This document shows positions 51,644 through 61,282 of a stretch of DNA of 62,955 nucleotides, in pieces. Under the pieces are notes generated by a model. It was not told the DNA's origin, did not search any database, and saw nothing but the letters and a program-made list of their open reading frames with translations. The stretch covers positions 1 to 62,955 of the forward strand of contig DEIV01000033.1 in assembly GCA_002352665.1 (NCBI GenBank). The letters are read 5' to 3'. The position numbers and the translations under genes are program-made. The number at the start of each line of letters is the position of its first letter. The first letter of the stretch is position 1. The stretch comes from Flavobacteriaceae bacterium UBA2765. GTDB lineage: Bacteria; Bacteroidota; Bacteroidia; Flavobacteriales; Flavobacteriaceae.

Positions 51644-53212
51644 ATGATTTTAGCAGCAACAGATTTTGGTATTAAAGAGGCTTTAGAAAAGCTAGGTGTG
51701 AAAGATGTAAATAATGGTACTTCTACAGGGACTAATCAATTTTCTCCCGATAGCTATCGGGAAGGAGAATTTATTGAATCTTATTCCCCCGTTGACGGTC
51801 AATTAATAGGAAAAGTAAAAACTACATCTTCTGAAGATTATGAAAAAGTAATGCAGGCAGCAACTACGGCGTTTAAAACATGGAGATTAAAACCTGCACC
51901 TCAACGTGGTGAAATTGTACGTCAGTTTGGTGATAAATTACGTGAGTTAAAAGCACCATTAGGTAAGTTGGTATCTTATGAAATGGGTAAAAGTTATCAG
52001 GAAGGGTTAGGTGAAGTTCAAGAAATGATAGATATCTGTGATTTTGCTGTAGGTTTATCTCGTCAGCTTTATGGTTCAACAATACACAGTGAGAGATTTG
52101 GACATAGAATGTATGATCAATACCACTCACTAGGTGTTGTAGGAATCATTTCTGCTTTTAATTTTCCTGTTGCTGTTTGGGCGTGGAATACGGCATTAGC
52201 GTGGATATGTGGAGATGTTTGCGTTTGGAAACCTTCTGAAAAAGCACCACTTTGTGGAATAGCTTGTCAAAATATTGCCGCAGAAGTGTTTAAAGCTAAT
52301 GGTTTGCCTGAAGGCATTTCTAATTTAATTAATGGAGATTATCGTGTTGGCGAAATGATGACTACAGATAAACGCGTTCCTTTAATTTCTGCTACCGGAT
52401 CTATTAGAATGGGAAAAATTGTAGCTCAAAAAGTAGCAGAACGTTTAGGCAGATCTTTATTGGAATTAGGTGGAAACAATGCTATTATAGTAACACCTGA
52501 TGCTGATCTTAAAATGACGGTTATTGGAGCCGTGTTCGGAGCAGTAGGAACTGCCGGACAACGTTGCACATCAACACGTAGATTGATTATTCATGAAAGT
52601 ATGTATGATAAAGTAAAAAATGCAATTGTAGATGCTTATAAACAATTAAGAATAGGAAACCCGCTAGATGAGAACAACCATGTAGGTCCATTAATTGACA
52701 AAGATGCGGTTAGAATGTATGAAGAAGCTATAAAAAAAGTAGTAGTAGAAGGAGGGAAATTGGTTATAGAAGGTGGTGTGCTTTCAGGTGAAGGTTATGA
52801 AAGCGGATGTTATGTTAAACCAGCCATCGCAGAAGCAAAACCACATTTTGAAATTGTACAACATGAAACTTTTGCACCTATTTTGTATTTATTAAAATAT
52901 TCTGGTGATGTAGAAAATGCCATAGAAATTCAAAACGGAGTGGTGCAAGGATTGTCATCTGCAATTATGACTAATAATTTACGCGAAGCAGAAAGATTTT
53001 TATCTGTTTCCGGTTCAGATTGTGGCATTGCCAATGTAAACATAGGCACTTCCGGAGCTGAAATAGGTGGTGCTTTTGGAGGTGAAAAAGAAACAGGTGG
53101 AGGTAGAGAATCTGGATCTGATGCCTGGAAAGTTTATATGAGACGTCAAACCAACACTATCAATTATACTACTGACTTACCTTTAGCTCAAGGCATAAAG
53201 TTTGATTTGTAA
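51644..53212 (+). CDS. ALDH7-type aldehyde dehydrogenase
   Basis: The 522-residue protein belongs to the alpha-aminoadipic semialdehyde / piperideine-6-carboxylate dehydrogenase branch: ESYSPVDGQLIGKV, GVVGIISAFNFPVAVWAWN, LELGGNNAIIV (general-base Glu), GTAGQRCTSTRRL (nucleophile Cys near 304) and GGAFGGEKETGGGRESGSD. It would oxidise an aminoaldehyde with NAD+ in lysine breakdown. Residues PDSYRE near 33-38 are encoded by an 18-bp palindrome and appear to be an extra in-frame segment compared with homologs as I remember them. Confidence 0.93.
   Translation: MILAATDFGIKEALEKLGVKDVNNGTSTGTNQFSPDSYREGEFIESYSPVDGQLIGKVKTTSSEDYEKVMQAATTAFKTWRLKPAPQRGEIVRQFGDKLRELKAPLGKLVSYEMGKSYQEGLGEVQEMIDICDFAVGLSRQLYGSTIHSERFGHRMYDQYHSLGVVGIISAFNFPVAVWAWNTALAWICGDVCVWKPSEKAPLCGIACQNIAAEVFKANGLPEGISNLINGDYRVGEMMTTDKRVPLISATGSIRMGKIVAQKVAERLGRSLLELGGNNAIIVTPDADLKMTVIGAVFGAVGTAGQRCTSTRRLIIHESMYDKVKNAIVDAYKQLRIGNPLDENNHVGPLIDKDAVRMYEEAIKKVVVEGGKLVIEGGVLSGEGYESGCYVKPAIAEAKPHFEIVQHETFAPILYLLKYSGDVENAIEIQNGVVQGLSSAIMTNNLREAERFLSVSGSDCGIANVNIGTSGAEIGGAFGGEKETGGGRESGSDAWKVYMRRQTNTINYTTDLPLAQGIKFDL
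51745..51762. repeat. 18-bp palindrome inside the aldehyde dehydrogenase gene
   Basis: TCCCGATAGCTATCGGGA, perfect over 18 bases and a multiple of three, so the frame is kept. The same palindrome is frequent between genes in flavobacteria (from memory); related half sites occur at about 51487 and 51528. Confidence 0.7.
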
Positions 53213-53239
53213 GAAAGTATAAATATAATAATGTAAAAA

Positions 53240-53278
53240 CCTTGTTTCAATGCCGAAACATTGTCGGGAGAAACAAGG
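53240..53278 (+). terminator. Nested hairpin downstream of aldehyde dehydrogenase
   Basis: CCTTGTTTC (53240-53248) pairs with GAAACAAGG (53270-53278), and inside it CCGA (53253-53256) pairs with TCGG (53264-53267). It has no long T run, so it may be a structured 3' end rather than a classical terminator. Confidence 0.45.
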
Positions 53279-53363
53279 CGTATACTGAGTTGATCAAGTT
53301 TTAGATTTGAAACTTTCTAAAAATAATAAGGCAAAATACGTTTATTTAGGATTGTCAATCAAT

Positions 53364-53397
53364 AGGAAAAACCCTGAATTTAAAGGGGATTTTTCCT
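53364..53397 (-). terminator. Hairpin ending the SDR transcript
   Basis: AGGAAAAACCC (53364-53374) pairs with GGG.ATTTTTCCT (53386-53397, one bulged A). It sits about 40 bases beyond the stop of the minus-strand SDR gene, where a terminator is expected; A/T-rich arms supply the U tract. Confidence 0.5.
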
Positions 53398-53437
53398 GTT
53401 TTTCGACTTTGTAAAATAATCCAATAGAGTAAGTATA

Positions 53438-54190
53438 TTAGAATGATTTTTTAACTATGGTACTATTGGCCTGAGCTGTGGGTAATACCAAAACGTCGGC
53501 AATATTTACATGTGGGGGTCTAGAAATAGCAAAGTAAATTATTTCAGCAATATCTTCTGCTTGTAATGCTTTATAGCCTTTATATACAGTATCCGCTATA
53601 GCGTCACCTTTAAATCGGACTTTAGAGAATTCAGTTTCTACCAAACCCGGGTTTACCGCACCGACTTTAATTCCAAACGGATTTAAATCAATACGCATAC
53701 CTTCTGTAATTGCCAAAACAGCATGTTTGCTGCCACAATATACATTTCCTTTTGGGTAAACTTCTTTACCGGCGGAAGAACCTATATTGATAATATGTCC
53801 GCTACTTCGCTCTGTCATTTGTGGTATTATAGCCTTACTTACATAGAGTAATCCTTTTACATTAATATCCATCATAGCATCCCAATCCTCTAAATTTCCC
53901 TCTTGAATATGGTCTAAACCATGAGCATTACCGGCATTGTTAATTAGAATATCAATATGTTTAAAATCCTTAGGAAGTGAACTTAAAGCATTAATAACAG
54001 CATTTTTGTCACTTACGTCAAAATTTAAAGTGTAAACGTCTGTTTTTTTTTGCAGTTTTTTTTGAATGGAATCTAACCGTTCTTGTCGTCTTCCACATAG
54101 AATTAATCTTATGCCCTTATTAGCGAACTCTAGGGCGGTAGCAGCACCTATTCCACTAGTTGCTCCCGTAATTAATGCTGTTTTTATCAT
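53438..54190 (-). CDS. Short-chain dehydrogenase/reductase (YdfG-like)
   Basis: This 250-residue classical SDR has the cofactor motif TGATSGIGAATALEFANKG (9-27), LINNAGNAHGLD, the catalytic Ser in INIGSSAGKEV and YCGSKHAV (Tyr-x-x-x-Lys). The block NPGLVETEFSKVRFKGD is typical of the YdfG/serine 3-dehydrogenase branch, which oxidises 3-hydroxy acids with NADP+. The exact substrate is uncertain. Confidence 0.92.
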   Translation of the reverse strand: MIKTALITGATSGIGAATALEFANKGIRLILCGRRQERLDSIQKKLQKKTDVYTLNFDVSDKNAVINALSSLPKDFKHIDILINNAGNAHGLDHIQEGNLEDWDAMMDINVKGLLYVSKAIIPQMTERSSGHIINIGSSAGKEVYPKGNVYCGSKHAVLAITEGMRIDLNPFGIKVGAVNPGLVETEFSKVRFKGDAIADTVYKGYKALQAEDIAEIIYFAISRPPHVNIADVLVLPTAQANSTIVKKSF

Positions 54191-54343
54191 GGTATAATTT
54201 TGACCCTAAAAATAGTCAATTCCGCAGAAATTTAGAATATTTTTAGATAAAAAACGTTTTTATATGGATGTGGTTTTTTACATTTAGACCCTATTTTGGT
54301 ATAATAGTTGTCATTAACAAGATGATAATTAAATTAAAATCAA

Positions 54344-54751
54344 ATGATTATGAACCATAAATTACTATATATATTAGGTTTAACCGTCTTTTTAGGCTTT
54401 ATGAGCTTTACCTTGCAAGAAGACAGATGGAAAGCTCCAGATGGAGCTAAGGACCTTAAAAACCCTATTAGTGCTTCTGAAAGAAGCGAATCTGCTGAAC
54501 GTGGAGCTAAAATATTTAAAACTCGCTGTATGATTTGTCATGGTGCCAAAGGTAAAGGAGATGGTATTGGAGGCAAAGCATTGAGTCCGAAACCTCAGAA
54601 TTTAACTTCAGGCATGGTACAATCTCAGTTTGATGGAGAAATTTTTTGGAAAATTACCAATGGTAGAAATGATATGATCAAATGGGGGCCAATACTTTCT
54701 GAAGAACAACGATGGGATGTTGTTAATTATGTGAGAACACTTAAACAGTAA
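54344..54751 (+). CDS. Small c-type cytochrome
   Basis: This 135-residue protein has an N-terminal signal/anchor helix (about 7-22) and one heme-binding site CMICH (about 62-66) with GAKGKGDGIGGKAL. A distal Met ligand is probably in the NDMIKWGPIL segment, and the closing helix is QRWDVVNYVRTL. It is a periplasmic or membrane-anchored electron carrier. The gene is alone; its stop directly abuts the convergent AlbA_2 gene. Confidence 0.9.
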   Translation: MIMNHKLLYILGLTVFLGFMSFTLQEDRWKAPDGAKDLKNPISASERSESAERGAKIFKTRCMICHGAKGKGDGIGGKALSPKPQNLTSGMVQSQFDGEIFWKITNGRNDMIKWGPILSEEQRWDVVNYVRTLKQ

Positions 54752-55912
54752 CTACTCTCCATATTTAACTTTTCTCAACACACGTATTGCTTCCTTTAAT
54801 TTGATATAAGCAGATTTGTCGTTTAATGCTTTTAAATATGGTTTTGCCATTTCTAGCTTCGTTTTAGCATCATTAAACCCATTTAACGAACAAATTAAAT
54901 AGGTAGTGGGTAGCTGTTGGAGATCTACTTTATCTATTTTAGTTAAAGGAATATTTTTAGTTAGCTTGTTTAGTATTACATTATTACTGTTAAAAATATG
55001 TTTTAACACTATAGGATCATAAACAGGTGGTTTAAAAAGCAAATCGGTTGCAATGTCATAAGTACCATTTTCTTTAAAGTTAATAATGGTTTTCTCTAAA
55101 GGATAAATTCCCTTTAAATCGCCCTTAAAGGAAATATCTTTGTGTACATTTAGGTGTAAATACTCTGTAATTATAAAAGATTGTTGGTTAAACTCAATTT
55201 CTACATCATCTAATGCCGAATAAAATAAACGGATTTGTTCATTCACTAAAGCTATATCAACTCTTGAATAGAGGACTTTTCCATTAATCTCCTTTTTTTT
55301 ACCTGCCCAACACAACACAAATTGATCTTTAAAAACAATATAATTTGGGTCTAATTCTTTTTTGTGGTCATTTATAAAATCAAAAACACCATCCAACGTT
55401 AGTTTTATATTGCTGCGTGCATTTTTTTCTATGGCTTCAACAATAGCCGTATTGGTATTTTTTAATGCTACTTTTTGTACGGGTTTAGAATTACTGCCTT
55501 GTCTTAAGAAAATACTGTTTTTAGGATATTTCCAGATACCTTTTTTAATTGAAGTTACTTTTTGTAGTGGATTGATTGTTACTAAACCCACAACCTTGTA
55601 TCGTGGTAATCTAGGAAAGGCAATATTTTCGTATTGAACTTTTGGTGGATTTTCAAAATAAGCGTTGACTAAATTTTGTATTTTACTATCATCAAAAAAG
55701 TCTACGCCAACAATTTTATTGCTTTCGTCTTCAACACCAATTACGATGTACGAATTATTTTGTGGATTGGAATTCGATAGAGCACAAACATGCTTTAAAA
55801 ACTTAGCCTTATCTTCTCTGGAGTCTAAGTTCAATTGTAATTTTTTATCGTAAAAACTATTCTCATCATTATAGGCGAGTAAATTTTTAACTAAAAGACG
55901 TTTGTTAAGCAT
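54752..55912 (-). CDS. AlbA_2 / Schlafen-like domain protein
   Basis: The 386-residue protein has an N-terminal AlbA_2-type domain at about 18-150: a polar KKLQLNL strand, then YIVIGVEDESNKIVGVDFFDD and GIWKYPKNSIFLRQGSNSKP, the pattern of bacterial Schlafen-AAA/divergent AAA-4 proteins. Its C-terminal half is of no known type (LLFKPPVYDPIVLKHIF). Bacterial members are often labelled as regulators or ATP-binding proteins, but no Walker motif is visible. Eukaryotic relatives cut RNA. Function here unknown. Confidence 0.75.
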   Translation of the reverse strand: MLNKRLLVKNLLAYNDENSFYDKKLQLNLDSREDKAKFLKHVCALSNSNPQNNSYIVIGVEDESNKIVGVDFFDDSKIQNLVNAYFENPPKVQYENIAFPRLPRYKVVGLVTINPLQKVTSIKKGIWKYPKNSIFLRQGSNSKPVQKVALKNTNTAIVEAIEKNARSNIKLTLDGVFDFINDHKKELDPNYIVFKDQFVLCWAGKKKEINGKVLYSRVDIALVNEQIRLFYSALDDVEIEFNQQSFIITEYLHLNVHKDISFKGDLKGIYPLEKTIINFKENGTYDIATDLLFKPPVYDPIVLKHIFNSNNVILNKLTKNIPLTKIDKVDLQQLPTTYLICSLNGFNDAKTKLEMAKPYLKALNDKSAYIKLKEAIRVLRKVKYGE

Positions 55913-56096
55913 TATTTTAGAAACTTAGACATATAAAAGTTTGTATTCTTTATCAAAAATAATGTTTTATTAATGAAACTCAATTTCAAGCTCCGCTTTA
56001 TTAGCTCTTCGAAGTTGTTAGTTGTTTCGATAGCTATAGTGACAACTAGCTGTTTTATATTCACCGCTAATACAGCTCTATAAAACAAAGTTTTAT

Positions 56097-56128
56097 TAAA
56101 AAAAAACCGCCCCGAATACTCGGGGCGG
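56097..56128 (-). terminator. Terminator of the lipoprotein gene at 56199-57119
   Basis: CCGCCCCGA (56107-56115) pairs with TCGGGGCGG (56120-56128); the A run before it is the U run on the minus strand. It is the most G+C-rich hairpin in the window. Confidence 0.88.
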
Positions 56129-56198
56129 CGTATGGTTGAACTTAATCAACCAAAATCAACTAACCAAACCTTATCTTTATACTGTACCTTTCCTAAAT

Positions 56199-57119
56199 TT
56201 ATTGAGAAAGGACTTTTGTATTTCTCTTTTTTGTATTACGATTTACTTTAAATCGTTTTCTTGTCTCAGGTATTTTTCCTTTTTCTATTGCAGTTTTAAA
56301 TACAATATTATTTCTTCCATTAAAGGTATATGTTGTACCTGAAGCTGCATGAAATAAATCGATCTCATTATCGTTTATAACGCTTAATTCGAACTCTTCA
56401 TTGTCAAGGAAATCATAATCTAATGTTAAAATTTTAAGGTCATCATAACCTTCAACATCAAACACTTCATAAGCACCTACATAATCCCATATAAGTTGTT
56501 CAATATTCGTGCCAAACTCATCTTGAGAAGACCTAAAAGTGTTATTCTGTTCAGGAGTAAATTGTAAGAAATTCTCCTCGTCAAAGTCGTTTAACACACC
56601 TTCATTGCTTACATAAGTTTTTTCCCAAGCTACATATTCTTGTAAAAAATATTCAATATTGTCATAAAAAACAACGTCATAGTCAAAGTTAGATTTTTGA
56701 TATCCTATTAGATAATATGATGTATTGGTATAGCTATCTCTTAACTTTATTTCGTCTCCAGCCAACTGTATTACTTCCAGATCTATAAACCCATCTTGAT
56801 TATGATCTATTTCTAATACACCATTTATGGTTTCATAATATCCTATTTCATCACCATATCCATTGCCAACAGCACCTAAACCTACAAGATTATTGTTCGC
56901 TAATAATCTTCCATTTTGAAATGACAATGTAAAAGCTTTTGATAAAAACGGAATATCGCCATTACCTGTTGTTCTGTTATAGTCTACATACCATAGATCA
57001 TAAGAAGATACCAATTGCTCAAGTGAAATAGAATTATCATATTGATCTTCTGTGACTATACAAGAACTAAAAAAGGTTATGGATAAGATTAATGCGGTAA
57101 GTAATTTTAAGTTTTTCAT
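56199..57119 (-). CDS. Conserved flavobacterial lipoprotein, function unknown
   Basis: About 306 residues from the ATG at 57117-57119, chosen because the signal peptide (MKNLKLLTALILSITFFSSC) begins there; an in-frame start 33 bases upstream would put 11 polar residues before it. The mature protein has SYDLWYVDYNRTTGNGDIPFL-like text (split near residue 45), LLANNNLVGLGAVGNG and a basic tail KRFKVNRNTKKRNTK. Homologs are common and, as I recall, sometimes mislabelled as nicotinate-nucleotide adenylyltransferase; no such motif (HxGH) is present. Confidence 0.75.
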   Translation of the reverse strand: MKNLKLLTALILSITFFSSCIVTEDQYDNSISLEQLVSSYDLWYVDYNRTTGNGDIPFLSKAFTLSFQNGRLLANNNLVGLGAVGNGYGDEIGYYETINGVLEIDHNQDGFIDLEVIQLAGDEIKLRDSYTNTSYYLIGYQKSNFDYDVVFYDNIEYFLQEYVAWEKTYVSNEGVLNDFDEENFLQFTPEQNNTFRSSQDEFGTNIEQLIWDYVGAYEVFDVEGYDDLKILTLDYDFLDNEEFELSVINDNEIDLFHAASGTTYTFNGRNNIVFKTAIEKGKIPETRKRFKVNRNTKKRNTKVLSQ

Positions 57120-57226
57120 CTGATTAAAATTTTTGTTGTTATTAAATTTCACAAAAATTTTTGCTCATATTATAAGCGTAAATTTTAATTTCACTTATAT
57201 AAACCAAACTCTATGCCAAAAAATAG

Positions 57227-57712
57227 TTATTGATAAAAAATAGGCTTGCCTTTAGCTAGTTTATCAAGCTTAAAATAGTGCATTTTGTTTTTAATATAAT
57301 AGCTTATAACACATTCATATTCAGCCAATTCAAAGGGTAATCTAAGAGAGGTTTGAGGAGGTGTGTTTCCCATTTCTTTTTTAGGATCTGCATGCATGAT
57401 AATATTTCTACCTTCATTGGTTTTGGTTGAAAAATTACCGGTTAAAACGGTAACACTATCGGCGGTATTAATGCCTAATTTTATTGCTTTGTTGTTAAAA
57501 TAAATAGAATCAAATTCAATGTTATTGGAGATGGTATCTGCCAATGTTATAGTTACTAAAACGCCTTTTGAGCCAGGTCTTCCACCAACCCATTCTTGAT
57601 GCATTGCCTTTGTAACAGTAAAAGGTGGCTTCTTGTCGAATTGACTACTGGCACATTGCGTAAATAAAGTGAAGGTGATGATACTTAAAGTTATTGTTGT
57701 AAAATTTTTCAT
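57227..57712 (-). CDS. Small lipoprotein, unknown function
   Basis: This 161-residue protein has a lipobox-like signal (residues 1-20, FTQC). The beta-rich mature part has TKAMHQEWVGGRPGSKGVL, FDSIYFNNKAIKLG and RLPFELAEYECVISYYIK. I do not recognise a named family. It is on the same strand as, and 44 bases downstream of, purF, so partial co-transcription is possible. Confidence 0.7.
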   Translation of the reverse strand: MKNFTTITLSIITFTLFTQCASSQFDKKPPFTVTKAMHQEWVGGRPGSKGVLVTITLADTISNNIEFDSIYFNNKAIKLGINTADSVTVLTGNFSTKTNEGRNIIMHADPKKEMGNTPPQTSLRLPFELAEYECVISYYIKNKMHYFKLDKLAKGKPIFYQ

Positions 57713-57756
57713 TTCTCTATTATTTTATAAGATAAATAGCAATTTGAATGCCAAAA

Positions 57757-59655
57757 CTAATAGGCTCGTTTATTATTACCTTCATAAAAGTTAATAAATG
57801 CTCTATTTACTACTTTAGTCCCACCAATTGTTGGATAGTCTCCACTAAAATACCAATCGCCAGCATTTTTAGGACAAGCAATATGTAAATTTTCTAAGGG
57901 TTGAAAAATAACTTTTATTTCAGCTTTTATTGTCGTAGTTTTTAACATTTGTGCAATTTTATCAGAAATTTGCTCATCCGTAAAAGGACTGTAGATGTCT
58001 TTTACATAATTTTCAATCAAATGATCTTCTAACTGATCTTGCTGCTTACATTTTTTGTAAACTTCTTCTATAATATTAGTCTGTTTGGTTTCTTCTAATA
58101 ATTCTAAGGTGGCTTTAAAGGCAATAAATTCTTCTAATTTTGCCATATCAATACCATAACAATCTGGGTATCTGATTTGAGGAGCAGAAGAAACAATTAC
58201 TATTTTTTTAGGATGAAGTCTATCTAAAATTTTAATTATACTCTTTTTTAATGTGGTGCCTCTAACTATACTATCATCAATAATAACCAAATTATCATTG
58301 CGTTTTACTACACCATAAGTAACATCATAAACATGTGCTACCAAGTCATTTCTGCTATTATCATCAGCAATAAATGTCCTTAATTTGGCATCTTTAATAG
58401 CGATTTTTTCAATACGAGGTCTTTCAGATAAAATTTGAGTGACTTTTTCAACTGATAAGTTCCTTTTACCCTTAAGGATTCTTTCTATTTTATACGTATT
58501 CAAATAATTTTCAGCAGCCTCTGTCATACCATAAAAAGAAGTTTCTGCGGTATTAGGAATATAGGAAAACACAGTATTATCAAATTCCTGTTCAATATGT
58601 TGAAGCACTTTAGGAAAAATTAGTTTTCCCAAGGTTTTCCGTTCTTTATAAATTTCGGCGTCACTTCCTCTTGAAAAATAAATCCGTTCAAATGAACAAG
58701 ATTTTTTTTCTTTTTGTTCCATTATTTGCTCAACTGTTGTTGAACCGTCCTTCTTTATAATCAAGGCATGTGCCCTTTCTAATTCTTTAATCTCATTGAA
58801 ATCAACATTAAAAGTAGTTTGTATTACTGGTCTTTCAGAAGCAACTACTACTACTTCGTCATCTTTGTAATAATATGCCGGCCTAATACCGGATGGGTCT
58901 CTCAAAATAAAAGCATCCCCATGTCCAATTAATCCAGCCATGGCATAACCACCATCCCAGTTTTTAGAGGCTCTCTGTAAAATCTTTTTAATATTTAAAT
59001 CCTTTTCAATAATGTGAGAAGCATCTTTTTTGCTAATGTTATTCTCTTTACATTTTTGATAGATATTAGAAACTTCATCATCTAAAAAATGACCAATTTT
59101 TTCCATTATCGTTACCGTATCCGTATTTTCTTTTGGGTGTTGTCCTAATTCAACCAATTCTTGTAATAACTCTTTAGAATTGGTCATGTTAAAATTGCCT
59201 GCTACGATTAGATTTTTATGTTTCCAATTATTTTGACGTAAAAAAGGATGAACACTCTCTAGGCTATTTTTACCAAAAGTACCATACCTAACATGTCCGA
59301 GAAAGACATTTCCAACATATGGCATATTTTCTATTTGCCATTGCACATCTGTTTTTTTATCCGGATTGTCGAGAAGGACACTATTCAAGCGTTCATTAAT
59401 TTGTGCAAAAACATCTTGAATAGGTGATTGATGATTAGAACGAACTCTGCTAATATATCGTGTACCTGGTTGTACATCAAATTTTATACTTGCAAAACCC
59501 GCACCATCTTGTCCACGATTGTGCTGTTTCTCCATTAACAAATACATTTTGTTAATAGCGTAGAAAGAGGTACCATATTTTTTTTGATAGTAAGATAAAG
59601 GCTTTAATAATCTTACTAAGGCAATTCCACATTCATGCTTAATGGCGTCACTCAT
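57757..59655 (-). CDS. purF: Amidophosphoribosyltransferase
   Basis: The 632-residue enzyme of the first purine step converts PRPP and glutamine to phosphoribosylamine. The N-terminal glutaminase part starts MSDAIKHECGIALVRLL, with the nucleophile Cys9 exposed after removal of a short leader, then KQHNRGQDGAGFAS. The PRPP loop is VIIDDSIVRGTTLKKS. A long C-terminal extension (KNAGDWYFSGDYPTIGG) is typical of the Bacteroidota form, longer than the E. coli enzyme (about 505 residues). Confidence 0.94.
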   Translation of the reverse strand: MSDAIKHECGIALVRLLKPLSYYQKKYGTSFYAINKMYLLMEKQHNRGQDGAGFASIKFDVQPGTRYISRVRSNHQSPIQDVFAQINERLNSVLLDNPDKKTDVQWQIENMPYVGNVFLGHVRYGTFGKNSLESVHPFLRQNNWKHKNLIVAGNFNMTNSKELLQELVELGQHPKENTDTVTIMEKIGHFLDDEVSNIYQKCKENNISKKDASHIIEKDLNIKKILQRASKNWDGGYAMAGLIGHGDAFILRDPSGIRPAYYYKDDEVVVVASERPVIQTTFNVDFNEIKELERAHALIIKKDGSTTVEQIMEQKEKKSCSFERIYFSRGSDAEIYKERKTLGKLIFPKVLQHIEQEFDNTVFSYIPNTAETSFYGMTEAAENYLNTYKIERILKGKRNLSVEKVTQILSERPRIEKIAIKDAKLRTFIADDNSRNDLVAHVYDVTYGVVKRNDNLVIIDDSIVRGTTLKKSIIKILDRLHPKKIVIVSSAPQIRYPDCYGIDMAKLEEFIAFKATLELLEETKQTNIIEEVYKKCKQQDQLEDHLIENYVKDIYSPFTDEQISDKIAQMLKTTTIKAEIKVIFQPLENLHIACPKNAGDWYFSGDYPTIGGTKVVNRAFINFYEGNNKRAY

Positions 59656-59743
59656 AATCTTTTCGTTCTGTGTTACGAGTTAGTTATCTTCATTCGTTCA
59701 AAATTAGTTTCATTATTAAACTGGAAATATTGAATTTTATATT

Positions 59744-60670
59744 TTAATGTAATTCAATTTCAAATTGAGTTAGTTCTTTAAATCGACCTAATCTTTTTCG
59801 AATTTCATTTTTGGTTAGGTCTTCCATCCTTCTGGTACCAAATTTTTCTACACAAAAAGAGGCCAAATTAGAACCATAAATTACAGCATTTTTCATGTTA
59901 TTAAAGGAATTATTTTTTGTCTGAGCCAGATAACCTATAAAGCCACCGGCAAAAGTATCTCCTGCTCCTGTAGGGTCAAAAACTTCAGCTAATGGTAATG
60001 CAGGGGCATAGAACATTTTTTCACCATTTACTAATAATGCTCCGTGTTCACCTTTTTTTATGACTACATATGAGGGCCCCATTTCATGAATTTTTTTTGC
60101 GGCATTTACTAATGAATATTCTCCACTTAACTGTCTGGCCTCTTCATCATTGATGGTAATAACATCTACCTTACTGATTACCTCTAATAATTCATCCCAA
60201 GTATTATCCATCCAAAAATTCATGGTATCTAATACTACTAGTTTAGGCCTCACAGGTATCTGTTTAATTACTGCCATTTGAACAGAAGGATGTAAATTAC
60301 CTAACATCAGATAATCAGTATCTTTGAAACTCTCAGGTACAACGGGGTTGAAATCGGCAAGGGTATTTAGCTCAGTAATTAAAGTATCTCTGGTGTTCAT
60401 ATCATTATGATATTTACCTTTCCAGAAAAATGTTTTACCTCCTTTTACAATTTCAATTCCCGAAGTATCAATATTTTTACTTTTGAGCAGGTCTAAATAT
60501 CCTACAGGAAAATCATCTCCTACAATTGAAACTATTGCTGAATTTACATCAAATTGGGCTGCAGACAAACCAATATATGTGGCAGCACCTCCTAAAATTT
60601 TATCGGTTTTACCAAAAGGGGTTTCAATAGCATCAAAAGCTACTGTTCCAACGACTAATAATTTACTCAT
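59744..60670 (-). CDS. PfkB-family sugar/nucleoside kinase
   Basis: About 308 residues from ATG at 60668-60670, chosen over an upstream in-frame start because MSKLLVVGTVAFDAIETPFG is the conserved beginning. It has KILGGAATYIGLSAAQF (substrate site), DTMNFWMDNTWDELLE, and the anion-hole/catalytic motif DPTGAGDTFAGGFIGYL. The substrate is uncertain; the close family acts on ribose- or adenosine-like sugars. It is divergent from sufE. Confidence 0.9.
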   Translation of the reverse strand: MSKLLVVGTVAFDAIETPFGKTDKILGGAATYIGLSAAQFDVNSAIVSIVGDDFPVGYLDLLKSKNIDTSGIEIVKGGKTFFWKGKYHNDMNTRDTLITELNTLADFNPVVPESFKDTDYLMLGNLHPSVQMAVIKQIPVRPKLVVLDTMNFWMDNTWDELLEVISKVDVITINDEEARQLSGEYSLVNAAKKIHEMGPSYVVIKKGEHGALLVNGEKMFYAPALPLAEVFDPTGAGDTFAGGFIGYLAQTKNNSFNNMKNAVIYGSNLASFCVEKFGTRRMEDLTKNEIRKRLGRFKELTQFEIELH

Positions 60671-60744
60671 TCTTGTTTTTTTACTGTAATTTTGCACTTT
60701 TACGCAAAACCAATTCGTGATTGGTGCAAAAATAACTTTTAAAA

Positions 60745-61170
60745 ATGACTATAAAAGAAATACAAGAAGAAATTATTGATGAATTTTCAATGTTTGATGA
60801 TTGGATGGAGCGTTATGAATATATTATTGAATTGGGAAAATCTATACCACTAATAGATACACAATACAAAACGGATGATAATATCATAAAAGGATGCCAA
60901 TCAAAAGTATGGCTAAACGCCAGTTTACAAAATGATAAGATTATCTTTACTGCTGATAGTGATGCCATATTAACAAAAGGAATTATTGCCTTACTCTTAC
61001 GCGTATTTTCAAATCATACTCCTCAAGAAATCTTAGATGCAGATACCATTTTTGTTGATGAAATTGGATTAAAAGAACATTTATCACCAACTAGAGCCAA
61101 CGGTCTGGTTTCTATGATAAAACAATTGAAATTATACGCCATAGCTTATCAAGCAAAAAATCCCTCTTAA
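60745..61170 (+). CDS. SufE-family sulfur acceptor
   Basis: This 141-residue protein has FDDWMERYEYIIELGK, then IKGCQSKVWLNA (active Cys near 50), and SPTRANGLVSMIKQLK. SufE takes persulfide sulfur from SufS and stimulates Fe-S cluster building. Two further Fe-S-linked genes follow, but with gaps, so the operon is not certain. Confidence 0.93.
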   Translation: MTIKEIQEEIIDEFSMFDDWMERYEYIIELGKSIPLIDTQYKTDDNIIKGCQSKVWLNASLQNDKIIFTADSDAILTKGIIALLLRVFSNHTPQEILDADTIFVDEIGLKEHLSPTRANGLVSMIKQLKLYAIAYQAKNPS

Positions 61171-61231
61171 GCTTTCTGTCTGATCTAGTTTTAGAATTTG
61201 AGAAACTCTAAAGTTATAATCTAAAAACTGC

Positions 61232-61239
61232 TATCTTTG
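61232..61239 (+). promoter_or_regulatory. -7 promoter element of the DUF59 gene
   Basis: TATCTTTG, a TAnnTTTG box 43 bases before the ATG at 61283; no -33 TTG at normal spacing. Confidence 0.4.
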
Positions 61240-61282
61240 TCCTTATTTAGCTTCGAACACTCGGGGTTTTAAAAAGACAATT

